Origin: Clostridiales bacterium
Lineage (GTDB): Bacteria > Bacillota > Clostridia > Christensenellales > Aristaeellaceae
NCBI GenBank assembly: GCA_019419995.1
Contig: JAHZHZ010000011.1
Coordinates: 1 to 64,000, forward strand
DNA: 64,000 nucleotides
Direction of reading: 5' to 3'
Shown here: positions 17,668 to 27,142 of the stretch, one piece after another
How the letters are laid out: each line of letters begins with the position of its first letter
How positions within the stretch are numbered: the stretch's first letter is position 1
Made by a program: the position numbers and the translations under genes
Notes under the pieces: generated by a model
Seen by the model: only the letters and a program-made list of their open reading frames with translations
Told to the model about the DNA's origin: nothing
Database searches by the model: none

Positions 17668-18303
17668 ATGAAAAGAAACAAGCAGTATCTGGTAATTGGA
17701 TTGGGTCGCTTTGGCTCCGCGGTGGCGACAACGCTGGCCAAAGAGGGCATGCAGGTGATGGCTATTGATCGGAGCATGGATGCAGTGGAAGCTCATCGCA
17801 GTCAGCTGACGGACGTAGTGCGGGGCGATGCCATGGATCGGGGGGTTCTGGAGCAGATCGGTGCGGAGAGTTTTGACGTGGCCATCGTGACCATCGGAGA
17901 AGATGTGAAAGCCAGCGGCATCATCACCATGCATTTAAAGGAAATGGGAGTGCCCCACATTATTGTCAAGGCGTACGATAGCTTTCATGGGCGCATGCTC
18001 AGCAAGTTGGGGGCGGACAAGATTATTTTTCCCGAACGGGATATGGGCCAGCGCATTGCGCATAACCTGATATCGGAGAAGATCATGGATTTCATCGAGT
18101 TATCTCCGGACTATTCTCTGGTGGAGATGCGGCCCAGACCGGAATGGATTGACAAGACCTTGAAGGAATTGGATCTGAGAAAGCGGGAACGGATCAATGT
18201 AGTGGCGGTGCGTTCCGGAGAATCGGTCAATGCCATGCCGGATATGAATACGCGCATCAATGCCGGAGATGTGATGCTGGTGGTCTCTCAGGTGGAACAC
18301 TGA
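17668..18303 (+). CDS. potassium uptake regulatory protein, TrkA/KtrA family
   Basis: A 211-residue RCK protein. The N-terminal Rossmann domain has the nucleotide loop GLGRFGSAVA, and a C-terminal TrkA_C domain covers about residues 130-211. It forms the ATP/ADP- or NAD-responsive gating ring on the channel encoded just upstream. The ATG at 17668 is chosen because GAGGAG lies 7 bases before it; a TTG frame extension into the ktrB stop region is less likely. Confidence 0.92.
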   Translation: MKRNKQYLVIGLGRFGSAVATTLAKEGMQVMAIDRSMDAVEAHRSQLTDVVRGDAMDRGVLEQIGAESFDVAIVTIGEDVKASGIITMHLKEMGVPHIIVKAYDSFHGRMLSKLGADKIIFPERDMGQRIAHNLISEKIMDFIELSPDYSLVEMRPRPEWIDKTLKELDLRKRERINVVAVRSGESVNAMPDMNTRINAGDVMLVVSQVEH

Positions 18304-18334
18304 TCTTAAAGCATCCATCAAGGGAGGAATCGGT

Positions 18335-18850
18335 ATGCAGCAAAACTGCGGCATTCTGTTTCTTGCGGACCCGCTGCGCGGAGTGGCGCACACTTACTGG
18401 AGGGATAGTCCACTAGTATCAACGCTCATTTTCCATGAAAATGAGCGTTATCTATCCCAGGCGCAGGCTGCGCTGTGGGAACTTCGTAAGCGCTGTGGCT
18501 GGGTGTGCGTGGCGGCGGCAGGAAGTTCGGCCAGTATCGCTGTGGCGCTGGGGGCACAGCTGCCGGTGGACCGGCTGGCGTTAATGGGAAGCTGTCTCTT
18601 TGATGTAAAGAAACAGGAATTGCCCAGACAGTTGGCGCGGCTGAGACGTTTTGCCCGACACAATCTTTCATTGGTGGTGTCGGAAATTGTGCTCATCGGA
18701 GCCTCAGCTTCGGAGATTAGCGGTTTTGTGCCCAGTTTGCATCGAAGGTTGCTCTGTGCACTGGATTCACTCTCAGATCCTCTGGAATTGGCGGCACCCT
18801 GGGATGCCCTTAACGAAAAGAACTTGCTTAATCCCGGGAAATGTGTATAA
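18335..18850 (+). CDS. hypothetical protein, 171 residues
   Basis: An open frame with a good ribosome site (GGGAGGAAT) 32 bases after ktrA and on the same strand. The sequence is a soluble alpha/beta protein with a hydrophobic strand WVCVAAAGSSASIAVALGA near residues 50-70, and a second strand-turn IVLIGASASEISGF near 120. It contains four cysteines. I do not recognise a family. TrmH-type methyltransferases often follow ktrA in Clostridia, but their knot motifs are not seen here. The 3' end carries the promoter of the next gene. Confidence 0.6.
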   Translation: MQQNCGILFLADPLRGVAHTYWRDSPLVSTLIFHENERYLSQAQAALWELRKRCGWVCVAAAGSSASIAVALGAQLPVDRLALMGSCLFDVKKQELPRQLARLRRFARHNLSLVVSEIVLIGASASEISGFVPSLHRRLLCALDSLSDPLELAAPWDALNEKNLLNPGKCV

Positions 18851-18851
18851 T
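18824..18851 (+). promoter_or_regulatory. promoter of the foldase lipoprotein gene, inside the upstream gene end
   Basis: TTGCTT (18824-18829) and TATAAT (18846-18851), 16 bases apart, overlap the last codons of the preceding hypothetical gene and give a short leader of about 40 bases. Confidence 0.6.
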
Positions 18852-18897
18852 ATACTACTAGAACTTTAAAATACTCAATGAAATGAAGGGAAAATGC

Positions 18898-20286
18898 ATG
18901 AAAGCAAAATTTGCCAAGGTGCTGGTGCTTGCCCTTGCGCTAGCGATTACCCTTTCCGCTTGTAATCTAATTGAAGTGGACGCCAAAATGCAGGCAGATG
19001 AAGATATCGCTAAGATTGATAAGATGCTTGCCCCTGTGGCAGCTACGTATAATGGCGGTGAAGTCACCATTAATGAAGCTTGGGGAGATTTTAATTCTGT
19101 CTATAATGAGACTAGCTATATGTATTCCTACTTTGGCATGCAGATGTCTCAGGACGAGATTCATTCCATGATTGAGGATGTGTTGGCTCAGCACGTGCGC
19201 ATGGAAGTGGTAGCGTCCAAGTATGATGAGGAAAACGAGTTGAGCGCAGAAAAACTTGAGGAGCTGGCTGCTCAGGCAGAAAAGGATTATCAGCTCAATT
19301 TGGAAAGTGCGCTGCAGTCTGCTTCTGGAGATACGGAAGAGGCCAAAAATGAAAATGCACGTGTGCTGGTTCGCAGTGTGGGTATGGACTACGATTCATT
19401 GTATAATAATGCGGTGTTGCAGGCGAAGCAGGAAGCCATGGAGGAAATTCTGCGCAATGAGATCAGTGAATTGAGCGAGGAAGAGCTTCAGGCAGCCTAT
19501 GAAGATAAAGTAAGCCAGCAGCAGGAGAGCTTTACGGATGGCACGTCCTTTGAGACGGCCATGACCGGCGAAGATGAAATTATCTGCTGGCGGCCGGATG
19601 GATATCGTACCGTCAAGCATATTTTGCTTGTTCCTCAAGAAGAACTGTTGAGCACTTATACCGATGCTGTTTCTGAATTGGAAAGCGCCCAAACGGATCT
19701 TGAAACTCTTGAAGAGGAATTGAGCGCTGCCAACGATGGACAAGAAGAGGAAGGCGAGCGCAGTGCTGAGGAGATTCAGGCAGAAATAGACGCCATAGAA
19801 GCCACCATGTCAGATCGGGAGAAAGTGGTGGAGGAAGCGGCCCAGGCTTGTTTGGACGATGTGAAGGAAAAGATTGATGAAATTTACCAGAAGCTGGAAG
19901 CAGGCGAGAATTTTGAAAATCTGATTGCCGAATACGGAGAGGATCCGGGCATGGAGAATGAGCCTACCAAGAGCAGCGGCTATTACGTCAGCAGCCAGTC
20001 CACCAACTGGGAGACCAATTTCAGGGATGCGGCGATGGCGCTCACTCAAGTGGGAGAGTACACGCAGGAGCCTGTGGTCAGCGGTAGTGGCGTGCACATC
20101 ATCCAGTATACGGCGGATGTGCTCGGTGGCGAGGTCCCGCTGGATGAAGTGCGGGATGCCCTCTATGAGGAAGCCCTTGCCAGTGCTCAAGATGATCACT
20201 GCACGCAGATTGTGGACGGCTGGGTATCAGAGGTGAACCCCGTTTACGACGTGGAGGCCTTTGAAGCGGTGTTGGTTACAGAATAA
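18898..20286 (+). CDS. peptidyl-prolyl isomerase lipoprotein (parvulin/SurA-PrsA type) with coiled-coil insert
   Basis: A 462-residue exported foldase. The start at 18898 has GAAGGGA upstream. The signal peptide ends in lipobox LSAC, so the mature protein should be a lipoprotein. A SurA-N-like helical region covers about 25-200. The parvulin domain begins at YRTVKHILLVP (about 240) and resumes at KLEAGENFENLIAEYGEDPGM, ending GSGVHIIQY. About 80 residues rich in Glu, Gln and Ala, predicted coiled coil, are inserted between the first strand and the first helix of the domain. Role: folding of secreted proteins outside the membrane. Confidence 0.85.
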   Translation: MKAKFAKVLVLALALAITLSACNLIEVDAKMQADEDIAKIDKMLAPVAATYNGGEVTINEAWGDFNSVYNETSYMYSYFGMQMSQDEIHSMIEDVLAQHVRMEVVASKYDEENELSAEKLEELAAQAEKDYQLNLESALQSASGDTEEAKNENARVLVRSVGMDYDSLYNNAVLQAKQEAMEEILRNEISELSEEELQAAYEDKVSQQQESFTDGTSFETAMTGEDEIICWRPDGYRTVKHILLVPQEELLSTYTDAVSELESAQTDLETLEEELSAANDGQEEEGERSAEEIQAEIDAIEATMSDREKVVEEAAQACLDDVKEKIDEIYQKLEAGENFENLIAEYGEDPGMENEPTKSSGYYVSSQSTNWETNFRDAAMALTQVGEYTQEPVVSGSGVHIIQYTADVLGGEVPLDEVRDALYEEALASAQDDHCTQIVDGWVSEVNPVYDVEAFEAVLVTE

Positions 20287-20308
20287 AATAATTAGGCAGA
20301 AAAGAAAG

Positions 20309-20345
20309 CAAGGGAGCGGCCCGAATTGATCGTGGCCGCTCCCTT
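20309..20345 (+). terminator. terminator between foldase gene and sigG
   Basis: CAAGGGAGCGGCC pairs perfectly with GGCCGCTCCCTTG across an 11-base loop. The T tail is weak, and it may serve both convergent genes. Confidence 0.7.
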
Positions 20346-20478
20346 GTTGCTGATGTGCCTGTGGATTGAACAATGGTTGGCAAATAGTTGTAAAAGGCGA
20401 AAACTCATACGAATTTTAAATGTCTCTCTATCCGCCGATGCCATTTTCAATGTGCCTTGCTGTAGAAGTATGTGGGTA

Positions 20479-21252
20479 TTAAATATATTTTTGCATTTGT
20501 CTAAGCGCAGCCTTTTCCAGACGTGAAACCTGAGCCTGAGAGATTCCGATTTCATCTGCCACTTCCATTTGCGTCTTTCCCATGAAAAAGCGCTGGCGAA
20601 TGATGCGTTGTTCTCGCTTTTGCAGATGGTTAATGGCATTTTTAATGGACAGATCTCGCACCCATTCATCCTCGCTGACACGGTTATCCCGGATCTGATC
20701 AGCTACATAGATGGCATCGCTGCCGTCCTGATAGACGGGATCTGAAAAGGAAACCGGGTCTTGAATGGCTTCCAGAGCAAATACCACATCTTCTTCTGAC
20801 ACGCCCATTTCCCGGGCAATTTCGTCGATGGTGGGATCCTGATTATTGCGTGCGGAGAGGGCATCTCGAGCTTTGAGAGCCTTGTAAGCCGTATCTCGCA
20901 GAGATCGGGATACGCGTATGGGATTGTTGTCCCGCAGATAGCGCCTGATTTCGCCGGTGATCATGGGCACACAATAGGTGCTCAGCCGCACATTCATGTT
21001 TAAGTCGAAGTTGTCTACGCCCTTCATCAGGCCAATACAACCCACTTGAAACAGGTCATCGATGTTTTCACTGCGGTTGTGAAAGCGTTGTAAGACGCTC
21101 AGCACCAGGCGTAAATTGCCCTGGATCAGTTCCCGGCGTGCTTCCATATCGCCTGCATGGGCGCGTTCCAACAGCGCTCGCATGGTTTCATGGGACAGGA
21201 CCGGTAGAGAAGTGGTGTCCACTCCGCAGATTTCCACTTTGTTTAGGCTCAT
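20479..21252 (-). CDS. sigG: RNA polymerase sporulation sigma factor sigma-G
   Basis: A 257-residue sigma-70 factor. The start is the ATG at 21252, giving MSLNKVEICGVDTTSLPVL, the hallmark N terminus of sigma-G. Region 2 (DDLFQVGCIGLMKGVDNFD, then STYCVPMITGEIRRYLRDN), region 3 and region 4 (helix-turn-helix QMEVADEIGISQAQVSRLEK) are complete. Sigma-G directs late forespore gene expression, so the organism should be a spore former or descend from one. It is not next to sigE/spoIIGA, where it usually lies in Bacillus and many Clostridia. Confidence 0.95.
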   Translation of the reverse strand: MSLNKVEICGVDTTSLPVLSHETMRALLERAHAGDMEARRELIQGNLRLVLSVLQRFHNRSENIDDLFQVGCIGLMKGVDNFDLNMNVRLSTYCVPMITGEIRRYLRDNNPIRVSRSLRDTAYKALKARDALSARNNQDPTIDEIAREMGVSEEDVVFALEAIQDPVSFSDPVYQDGSDAIYVADQIRDNRVSEDEWVRDLSIKNAINHLQKREQRIIRQRFFMGKTQMEVADEIGISQAQVSRLEKAALRQMQKYI

Positions 21253-21305
21253 TTCTACACCTCCAACAGCAAAAGTATGGCCGGTTGAAGGTGTTGATAT
21301 ACAAA

Positions 21306-21342
21306 GGGTGCCATCGGATTCATGAAATATCCGATGGCACCC
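21306..21342 (-). terminator. terminator of the flavin reductase gene
   Basis: A 14-base perfect stem (GGGTGCCATCGGAT with its complement) around a 9-base loop. On the minus strand it is followed by a short T-rich tail, directly after the flavin reductase stop. Confidence 0.7.
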
Positions 21343-21361
21343 AAAGGTGTGATGCGATAGA

Positions 21362-21871
21362 TCAGTTGTCGTCTGTGGTATAGCAGCGAAGAATTTCACC
21401 GAAGAACATGTAGTGGAAATCTCCCTGCGCGTAGGATGCGCTAACGAGACTAGGCTCCATGTTATCCGGAGTCATAGACTGGGTAAGCAGGGTGCGGCAT
21501 TCGAAGTGCAGACCACATTCGCCTACGATGGGCGCGTTGACCAACTGTGCGGGCATTGCGGTCAGTCCATGGCCCTCAAATTTGTTTACATCGCGTCCGG
21601 ATTTTGTTCCCGCGAAGGCCAATTCCTGGCGCAGGGAATTCTTCGTGGGTACGCTGACCGTAAATTCACCCGCATTCATCAGCATGGAATAGGTGTGCCG
21701 CTGGGGGCGGACCAGAACTGTCAATACGGGCCGGTTCCAGATATAGCCGAGGCTTGCCCAACCAATGGTCATGGTGTTGGGAATTTTACCGCCTACATTG
21801 AGGAAGACACCGCCGTTCGCCAGGTGTTCATGGGTTGTGCGAAGCGCGTCCAGATAGTTGATTTCTCGCAT
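21362..21871 (-). CDS. flavin reductase-like FMN-binding protein
   Basis: A 169-residue split-barrel flavoprotein of the flavoredoxin/flavin-reductase family. The FMN-binding region includes TMTIGWASLGYIWNRPVLTVLVRPQRHTY (near 32-62) and FTVSVPT. The start is preceded by GGAGGGATGC. The family passes electrons through bound FMN in anaerobes, but specific donors are not identifiable. It stands alone between sigG and the DUF1846 gene, with its own terminator. Confidence 0.85.
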   Translation of the reverse strand: MREINYLDALRTTHEHLANGGVFLNVGGKIPNTMTIGWASLGYIWNRPVLTVLVRPQRHTYSMLMNAGEFTVSVPTKNSLRQELAFAGTKSGRDVNKFEGHGLTAMPAQLVNAPIVGECGLHFECRTLLTQSMTPDNMEPSLVSASYAQGDFHYMFFGEILRCYTTDDN

Positions 21872-21917
21872 TAAGCATCCCTCCGTCCCTGTTTTTATGC
21901 GAAGATGATGGGGAAAA

Positions 21918-23402
21918 TTACTTGTGATACAGACGGTTGCTCTGATAGATTGGATCCGAGCTCACATTCATGCCCAGGCGGCGTAGCATGTCTTCATCTA
22001 CCTGGGAAAGAATGACGCTGGAATGCGCCTCGCTACCGGAAAGATTCTTTAACTGTTCAAACGCGGCGGCAGCGTTGGGGTCCGTGGCGGCGCAGATGGC
22101 CAGGGCAATGAGCACTTCATTGGTATGCAGCCTGGGATTTCGATTGCCCAGATGGGAAACCTTTAAATCCTGAATGGGCTCAATGACCTTGGGAGAGATG
22201 AGTTTGATTTCATCAGAAATATGGGCCAGTTCCTTGAGGGCATTGAGCAGTGCGGCGGCAGAGGAACCCAGCAGGTTGGAAGTTTTGCCGGTTACCACCC
22301 GACCGTCGGGTAATTCAATGGCCGTGGCAGGTTCTCCGGTGCGCTCTGCCACAGCACGGGCGGGAAGTACGGCTGGCCGCATCTCAGGCGTGATTTTTAA
22401 ACTGTGCATCAGCAATTCCTGTTTTTGCAGTTCCTCCGCTTCCGACAAACCTTCTCGAACCAGGCAGGCACTCTTAAAGAAGCGACGAATGATTTCCGCC
22501 TTAGAGGCATCACAGCAGACCTTGTCATCTATGATGGCAAATCCTACCATATTAACACCCATATCCGTGGGACTTTTGTAGGGACACTCGCCATAAATGC
22601 GCTCGAACATGGCCCGGAGTACCGGAAAGATTTCAATGTCCCGATTATAATTAACGGTAGTCTCTCCATAAGCTTCCAGATGGAAGGGATCGATCATGTT
22701 CACATCATTTAAATCCGCTGTAGCGGCCTCATAGGCCAGATTGACCGGGTGTTTCAGAGGGAGATTCCACACTGGAAAGGTCTCAAATTTGGCGTAACCA
22801 GCCTGAATGCCCCGCTGATGCTCATGGTAGAGCTGGGACAGACAGGTGGCCATCTTGCCGCTGCCCGGGCCCGGCGCCGTGACAACTACCAGCGGTCGCG
22901 TGGTGGGAATATAGTCATTTTTTCCGTAGCCAGCGTCACTGACGATGTAGGGAATATTGGCTGGATAATCCGGAATCCGATACAGGCGATAGACGGGAAG
23001 CCCCAGTTTTTTCATCCGGGCTTCAAAGATTTCCGCTGAAGGCTGGGATGTATATTGGGTCAGGGCTATGCTGCCCACGTAGAGCCCAAAATCTCGGAAT
23101 ACGTCCACCAGACGCATCACGTCTACGTCATAGGTAATGTCCAGATCGCCACGTTTTTTATTTTTTTCTATATCATTGGCGTTGATGGCAATAACGATTT
23201 CCGCCTGATCCTTCAGTTCCAGCAACATGCGGATTTTGTTGTCTGGTTGGAAGCCCGGCAGTACGCGGGAAGCATGGTAGTCATCAAAGAGTTTGCCGCC
23301 AAATTCCAAATACAACTTGCCGCCGAATTGGGCGATACGTTCGCGAATTTTTTCCGATTGAAGTTGAATATACCTCTGGCTGTCAAAACCTTTCGTTAGC
23401 AT
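21918..23402 (-). CDS. DUF1846 family protein
   Basis: A 494-residue protein of the conserved DUF1846 family found in Firmicutes, of normal length. Recognisable segments are KLYLEFGGKLFDDYHASRV near the N terminus, a P-loop-like APGPGSGKMATCLSQLYHE (near 180-200) and the conserved MVGFAIIDD block. The ATG at 23402 is chosen with GGAGGG upstream; an earlier in-frame ATG at 23432 lacks a ribosome site. The glycine-rich loop suggests nucleotide binding, but the biochemical role is unknown. Confidence 0.88.
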   Translation of the reverse strand: MLTKGFDSQRYIQLQSEKIRERIAQFGGKLYLEFGGKLFDDYHASRVLPGFQPDNKIRMLLELKDQAEIVIAINANDIEKNKKRGDLDITYDVDVMRLVDVFRDFGLYVGSIALTQYTSQPSAEIFEARMKKLGLPVYRLYRIPDYPANIPYIVSDAGYGKNDYIPTTRPLVVVTAPGPGSGKMATCLSQLYHEHQRGIQAGYAKFETFPVWNLPLKHPVNLAYEAATADLNDVNMIDPFHLEAYGETTVNYNRDIEIFPVLRAMFERIYGECPYKSPTDMGVNMVGFAIIDDKVCCDASKAEIIRRFFKSACLVREGLSEAEELQKQELLMHSLKITPEMRPAVLPARAVAERTGEPATAIELPDGRVVTGKTSNLLGSSAAALLNALKELAHISDEIKLISPKVIEPIQDLKVSHLGNRNPRLHTNEVLIALAICAATDPNAAAAFEQLKNLSGSEAHSSVILSQVDEDMLRRLGMNVSSDPIYQSNRLYHK

Positions 23403-23489
23403 GTGGCCCTCCGTAAGTTTTTTGCTGCGCATGGGAAATCCAGGCGTCGTTTTGTGAAAAGTTGTTTGATCTTAACTATTTTCAATGAA

Positions 23490-23519
23490 AAAGCGGACAT
23501 CTCGGGGGATGTCCGCTTT
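23490..23519 (-). terminator. terminator of the hom-ask-asd operon
   Basis: AAAGCGGACATC pairs with GATGTCCGCTTT around a 6-base loop, followed on the minus strand by a T5 run. It lies about 75 bases beyond the asd stop. Confidence 0.85.
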
Positions 23520-23593
23520 ATGTGCCCTTCCCACTATATCATATTTTCGCAGGAAATACAAACGAAACTTGGGTAAATTTCGTTTCTGAAGAA

Positions 23594-24601
23594 TTACCGG
23601 CCGATGAGCAGTTCGGCGATTTGTACACAGTTGGTAGCCGCGCCCTTACGCACCTGGTCACCACAGCACCACAAGGTCAGGCCGCGTTCTTCGTCAATTA
23701 AATCCCGGCGTATGCGACCTACGTATACCAGATCCTGGTCCGTAGTATCCAGCGGGGTGGGATAGTTTCGTCCATTCAAATCCTCGATCAATACGCAGCC
23801 CTTAGCCGCCTTCACAGCCGCCCTGGCCTCCTCCACACTCATGGGGTCCCGGGTAACCAGTTGTACGGAAATGGAATGGGACCGCATAACTGGTACGCGC
23901 ACACAGGTGCAGCACACCTTTAGGTCAGGCAAATGCAGAATCTTGCGGCCCTCATTCTGCATTTTCATCTCTTCTGTGGTATAGCCGTTTTCCAGCTCGC
24001 TGCCAATTTGTGGAATTACGTTGGATAGGATTTGGCAAGGGAAGACTTTGCGCTCCAGAGGCGTACCTGTAGCCTGGGCCTGAATCTGGGCTTCCAACTC
24101 CCGCATGCCCTCGACTCCTGCTCCGGAAACGGCCTGATAGGTGCAGGCTACCATTTTTTCAATGGGCGTGACCCGCCGGATTCCGCTGAGGGCTACCAAT
24201 GTAATAATGGTGGAGCAGTTGGGATTGGCAATAATGCCCTTGTGCTTCAGAGCGTCTTCAGGATTGATCTCTGGAACTACCAGTGGCACATCGTCATCCA
24301 TGCGAAACGCTGAGGAATTGTCGATGAACACTGCTCCAGCTTTGACGATTGAAGGGGCAAAGCGCTGTGCCATGGGATTGCTTACCGCGCCCAATACGAA
24401 ATCCATGCCTTCAAAGGATTCTTCCCGCGCTTCCTGAATAGGAATTTCTTTGTCCAGAAAGCGTATGGTTTTGCCTGCGCTGCGGGCGCTGGCCAGAGGA
24501 AGCAGCTTCTTTATGGGAAAGTTGCGCTCTTGGAGCACCTGAAGCATCTGTTCGCCCACGGCGCCGCTGGCGCCCAAAATTGCTACATTATAAGTTTTCA
24601 T
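23594..24601 (-). CDS. asd: aspartate-semialdehyde dehydrogenase
   Basis: A 335-residue NADP-dependent enzyme converting aspartyl phosphate to aspartate semialdehyde, the branch point to lysine, threonine and methionine. The N-terminal GASGAVGEQ nucleotide loop, the catalytic cysteine in IANPNCSTI, the QAVSGAG segment and the histidine in VMRSHSISV are present. Its start overlaps the aspartokinase stop by four bases (ATGA), indicating translational coupling, and it is the last gene before the terminator. Confidence 0.96.
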   Translation of the reverse strand: MKTYNVAILGASGAVGEQMLQVLQERNFPIKKLLPLASARSAGKTIRFLDKEIPIQEAREESFEGMDFVLGAVSNPMAQRFAPSIVKAGAVFIDNSSAFRMDDDVPLVVPEINPEDALKHKGIIANPNCSTIITLVALSGIRRVTPIEKMVACTYQAVSGAGVEGMRELEAQIQAQATGTPLERKVFPCQILSNVIPQIGSELENGYTTEEMKMQNEGRKILHLPDLKVCCTCVRVPVMRSHSISVQLVTRDPMSVEEARAAVKAAKGCVLIEDLNGRNYPTPLDTTDQDLVYVGRIRRDLIDEERGLTLWCCGDQVRKGAATNCVQIAELLIGR

Positions 24602-25938
24602 ATCTGATTCTCCTCTCCCTGATTCATAAATCCGTCATAGAGCGTACGGATGGTGCGTTCAAAATCCTTGTTATCTACACCCACAATGATGCTGATTTCC
24701 TCGGAACCCTGAGCAATCATGCGGATATTGATGTGGTTTGCACCCAGCGCGCCAAAAAGTTTGGCAGAGCTGCCCGGAACGCTTACCATCCGGCGGCCTA
24801 CACAGGCAATCAACGCGATGTTATCGTCCATCTTGATGCCGTCGGGCTTTAAGTCACGCTTGATGTCGGAAATGATGTCGTATATACGGTCGCGTATTTG
24901 CGCGGTAGGCATGACCACATTGAAACTGTCTACACCCAGGGTGATGTGTTCTACCTCTACCCGGCAGCCCTCCAGCATTTCCAGAGTTTTACGAATGATG
25001 CGGGTATCCGTGGAGATATGTTTTTTATACACGGTCAAAACCGTAAAACTTCTCCGTCCGGCAATTCCAGTGATCAGGCGCTGGTTTTTCAGCAGATGAT
25101 CGTCAATGTTTTCCAGTATCATCGTTCCCGGATCCTGAGGCCGATTGGTGTTGCGGATGTTCAGGGGGATATTCTTTTCCTTTACAGGAAGAATGGATTC
25201 TTCGTGCAACACGGATGCACCCATGTAGCTCAGTTCTCGGAGTTCCTGATAGGTGATGTATTTGATGGGCCGAGGATTTTCCACCACTTTGGGATCAGCC
25301 ATCAATATGCCGGAGACGTCCGTCCAGTTCTCGTAGATGTCTGCGTCCAGCGCATTGGCCACGATGGCACCGGAAATATCACTGCCGCCCCGAGTCATTA
25401 CCCGAATACGGCCGTTGGGCAGGGCGCCGTAAAAGCCAGGCATGACGAAACAGGGATGGCGCAGTGAACATTCTGCCACGGCGGCATAGGTTCGCTCATA
25501 GTCGATCTGTCCATCGTAGCTGAAAAATACGCACTCAGAGGCGTCAATGAAGCCATAGCCCAGGTATTCGGCCATCAACCGCGCAGTGAGATATTCGCCC
25601 CGGGAAACCAGATAGTCTTCGGAAATATCCCGATTCAGTTCGCTGCGCAGACGAGCAAACTCGCTCTCCAAATCATATTTTAAGCCCAATTCGTCTCGTA
25701 TGCCGTAATAGCGGGCCTCCACCATGGAAAAGATCTCTTCCGGAGACACTCCATAATTCAGGTGTGCTCGAGTGAGATAGAGCAGATCTGTAATTTTATT
25801 GTCATTTTTACTGCGCTTACCGGCGGCAGAAACAATTACGCAACGCCGCGCCGGGTCGGACAGAACGATTTCCCGGACGCGCCGAAACTGTTCTGCGCCC
25901 GCCAAGGACGAGCCTCCAAATTTAGTCACCTTCAGCAT
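24598..25938 (-). CDS. aspartate kinase
   Basis: A 446-residue monofunctional aspartokinase. The N-terminal KFGGSSLAG motif, the central kinase fold with RGGSDISGAI, and two C-terminal ACT domains (about 300-445) for allosteric control by lysine or threonine are visible. It makes aspartyl phosphate, the first step of the aspartate family. The gene lies 6 bases after homoserine dehydrogenase and overlaps asd. Placement with hom and divergent thrBC suggests that threonine supply is its main purpose. Confidence 0.95.
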   Translation of the reverse strand: MLKVTKFGGSSLAGAEQFRRVREIVLSDPARRCVIVSAAGKRSKNDNKITDLLYLTRAHLNYGVSPEEIFSMVEARYYGIRDELGLKYDLESEFARLRSELNRDISEDYLVSRGEYLTARLMAEYLGYGFIDASECVFFSYDGQIDYERTYAAVAECSLRHPCFVMPGFYGALPNGRIRVMTRGGSDISGAIVANALDADIYENWTDVSGILMADPKVVENPRPIKYITYQELRELSYMGASVLHEESILPVKEKNIPLNIRNTNRPQDPGTMILENIDDHLLKNQRLITGIAGRRSFTVLTVYKKHISTDTRIIRKTLEMLEGCRVEVEHITLGVDSFNVVMPTAQIRDRIYDIISDIKRDLKPDGIKMDDNIALIACVGRRMVSVPGSSAKLFGALGANHINIRMIAQGSEEISIIVGVDNKDFERTIRTLYDGFMNQGEENQI

Positions 25939-25944
25939 AAGCGT

Positions 25945-27084
25945 TCACTCCTCTCGAATGCCGGCGATGAAGGTGTCTGGTTGTCCGGCAGCCCAGGAAT
26001 GTACTTCTGTCACAGACAGGGGACGCGTCCGGCACAGCATCCAACCGTCGATCACTTTTGCCTGTTCAGACCATCCTTCCGGTATTGGACGATCAGCTCT
26101 GTTGCGCAGGTAGTAGCGGTGGCAGGCGATGTCGTTTTCCGGGTGTGCCGGGCGGCAACGCTCACTGGTCATGCTGCGATGTCCGGCGGCAGCACTGCGT
26201 ACATCCCGGAGCACATTGGCCGCAGTGGGCAATTTGCCTGCACCCTGACCAGTGTAGCTCATCAATCCATATTCCTCGCCCGAATACCAGGCATAGTTGA
26301 CATTTTGCAAAATAGCGGCCTCAGGAGATTGGGCGCCCACCAAAGTAGGTTCCACATAGGCGCTGATTTTATCCTTTTTATCTCGCTGGGCCTGGGCGCA
26401 CAGTCTCAAAACCAGATTTTGGCTTCTTGCCCATTCAATATCCACTGGCTGTACGCGGGAAATTCCGAATGCGGGGATTTCATCAGGACTCAGGTAGGCA
26501 TCAAAGCCTACGGCACAGGCCAGAACCAATTTTCTCAGGGTATCCAGGCCGTCTACATCGCTGGAAGGATCTCGCTCCGCGTATCCTAAAGATTGGGCTT
26601 GGGACAGAGCGCCGGCATAATCCATACCCTTGGACTGCATGGAATCCAGAATATAGTTGGTGGTTCCGTTCAAAATGCCGCCGAGACCGTTGAGCCGGTC
26701 GATTTCCCGGGCAATTTCCAAATTTGCAAGATAGGCAATACCGCCGCCGCAGGCCGCGCCATACAAAAAGGATACGCCCTTTTCCCGGGCCAGCGTCGTC
26801 AATTCCGCCCAGTAGGTGCTCACCAGCAGTTTATTGGCAGTTACAAAGTGCTTGCCGTGGCTGAGAACCTCTACGGCAAATTCATAGGCTGGATGCAGAC
26901 CACCCATGGTTTCCACTACCAGTTCAATTTCAGGATCATTGACGATCTCATCGATCCTATCTGTGATGTATTCCGCCTGAAAGCGCCGCTCCAGCACTTT
27001 TTTAACCTGTATGCCTTCCAGTTTCTGAGCAATTTCAAAAACGCCGCTGCCGATGGTGCCCATACCCAGCAGTCCGATGTACAT
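25945..27084 (-). CDS. hom: homoserine dehydrogenase
   Basis: A 379-residue NAD(P)-dependent reductase making homoserine from aspartate semialdehyde. Visible are the Rossmann loop GMGTIGSGV (7-15), the GGGIAYL and GILNGTTNYIL core motifs, and DVDGLDTLRKLV with the catalytic lysine. It is shorter than Bacillus-type enzymes because it lacks a standard C-terminal ACT domain; the last 80 residues look divergent. It is transcribed divergently from thrC from overlapping promoters and starts after GAGGAGG. Confidence 0.94.
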   Translation of the reverse strand: MYIGLLGMGTIGSGVFEIAQKLEGIQVKKVLERRFQAEYITDRIDEIVNDPEIELVVETMGGLHPAYEFAVEVLSHGKHFVTANKLLVSTYWAELTTLAREKGVSFLYGAACGGGIAYLANLEIAREIDRLNGLGGILNGTTNYILDSMQSKGMDYAGALSQAQSLGYAERDPSSDVDGLDTLRKLVLACAVGFDAYLSPDEIPAFGISRVQPVDIEWARSQNLVLRLCAQAQRDKKDKISAYVEPTLVGAQSPEAAILQNVNYAWYSGEEYGLMSYTGQGAGKLPTAANVLRDVRSAAAGHRSMTSERCRPAHPENDIACHRYYLRNRADRPIPEGWSEQAKVIDGWMLCRTRPLSVTEVHSWAAGQPDTFIAGIREE

Positions 27085-27142
27085 ATCCGTTCCTCCTCGT
27101 ACACAGTTTCTTTTTGAAGAAAGTCTTTACAATAAAAACACT

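Noticed and set aside
25762..26589. 275-codon plus-strand open frame across the hom/ask junction
   Set aside because: Antisense to two well-identified genes and without protein-like composition.
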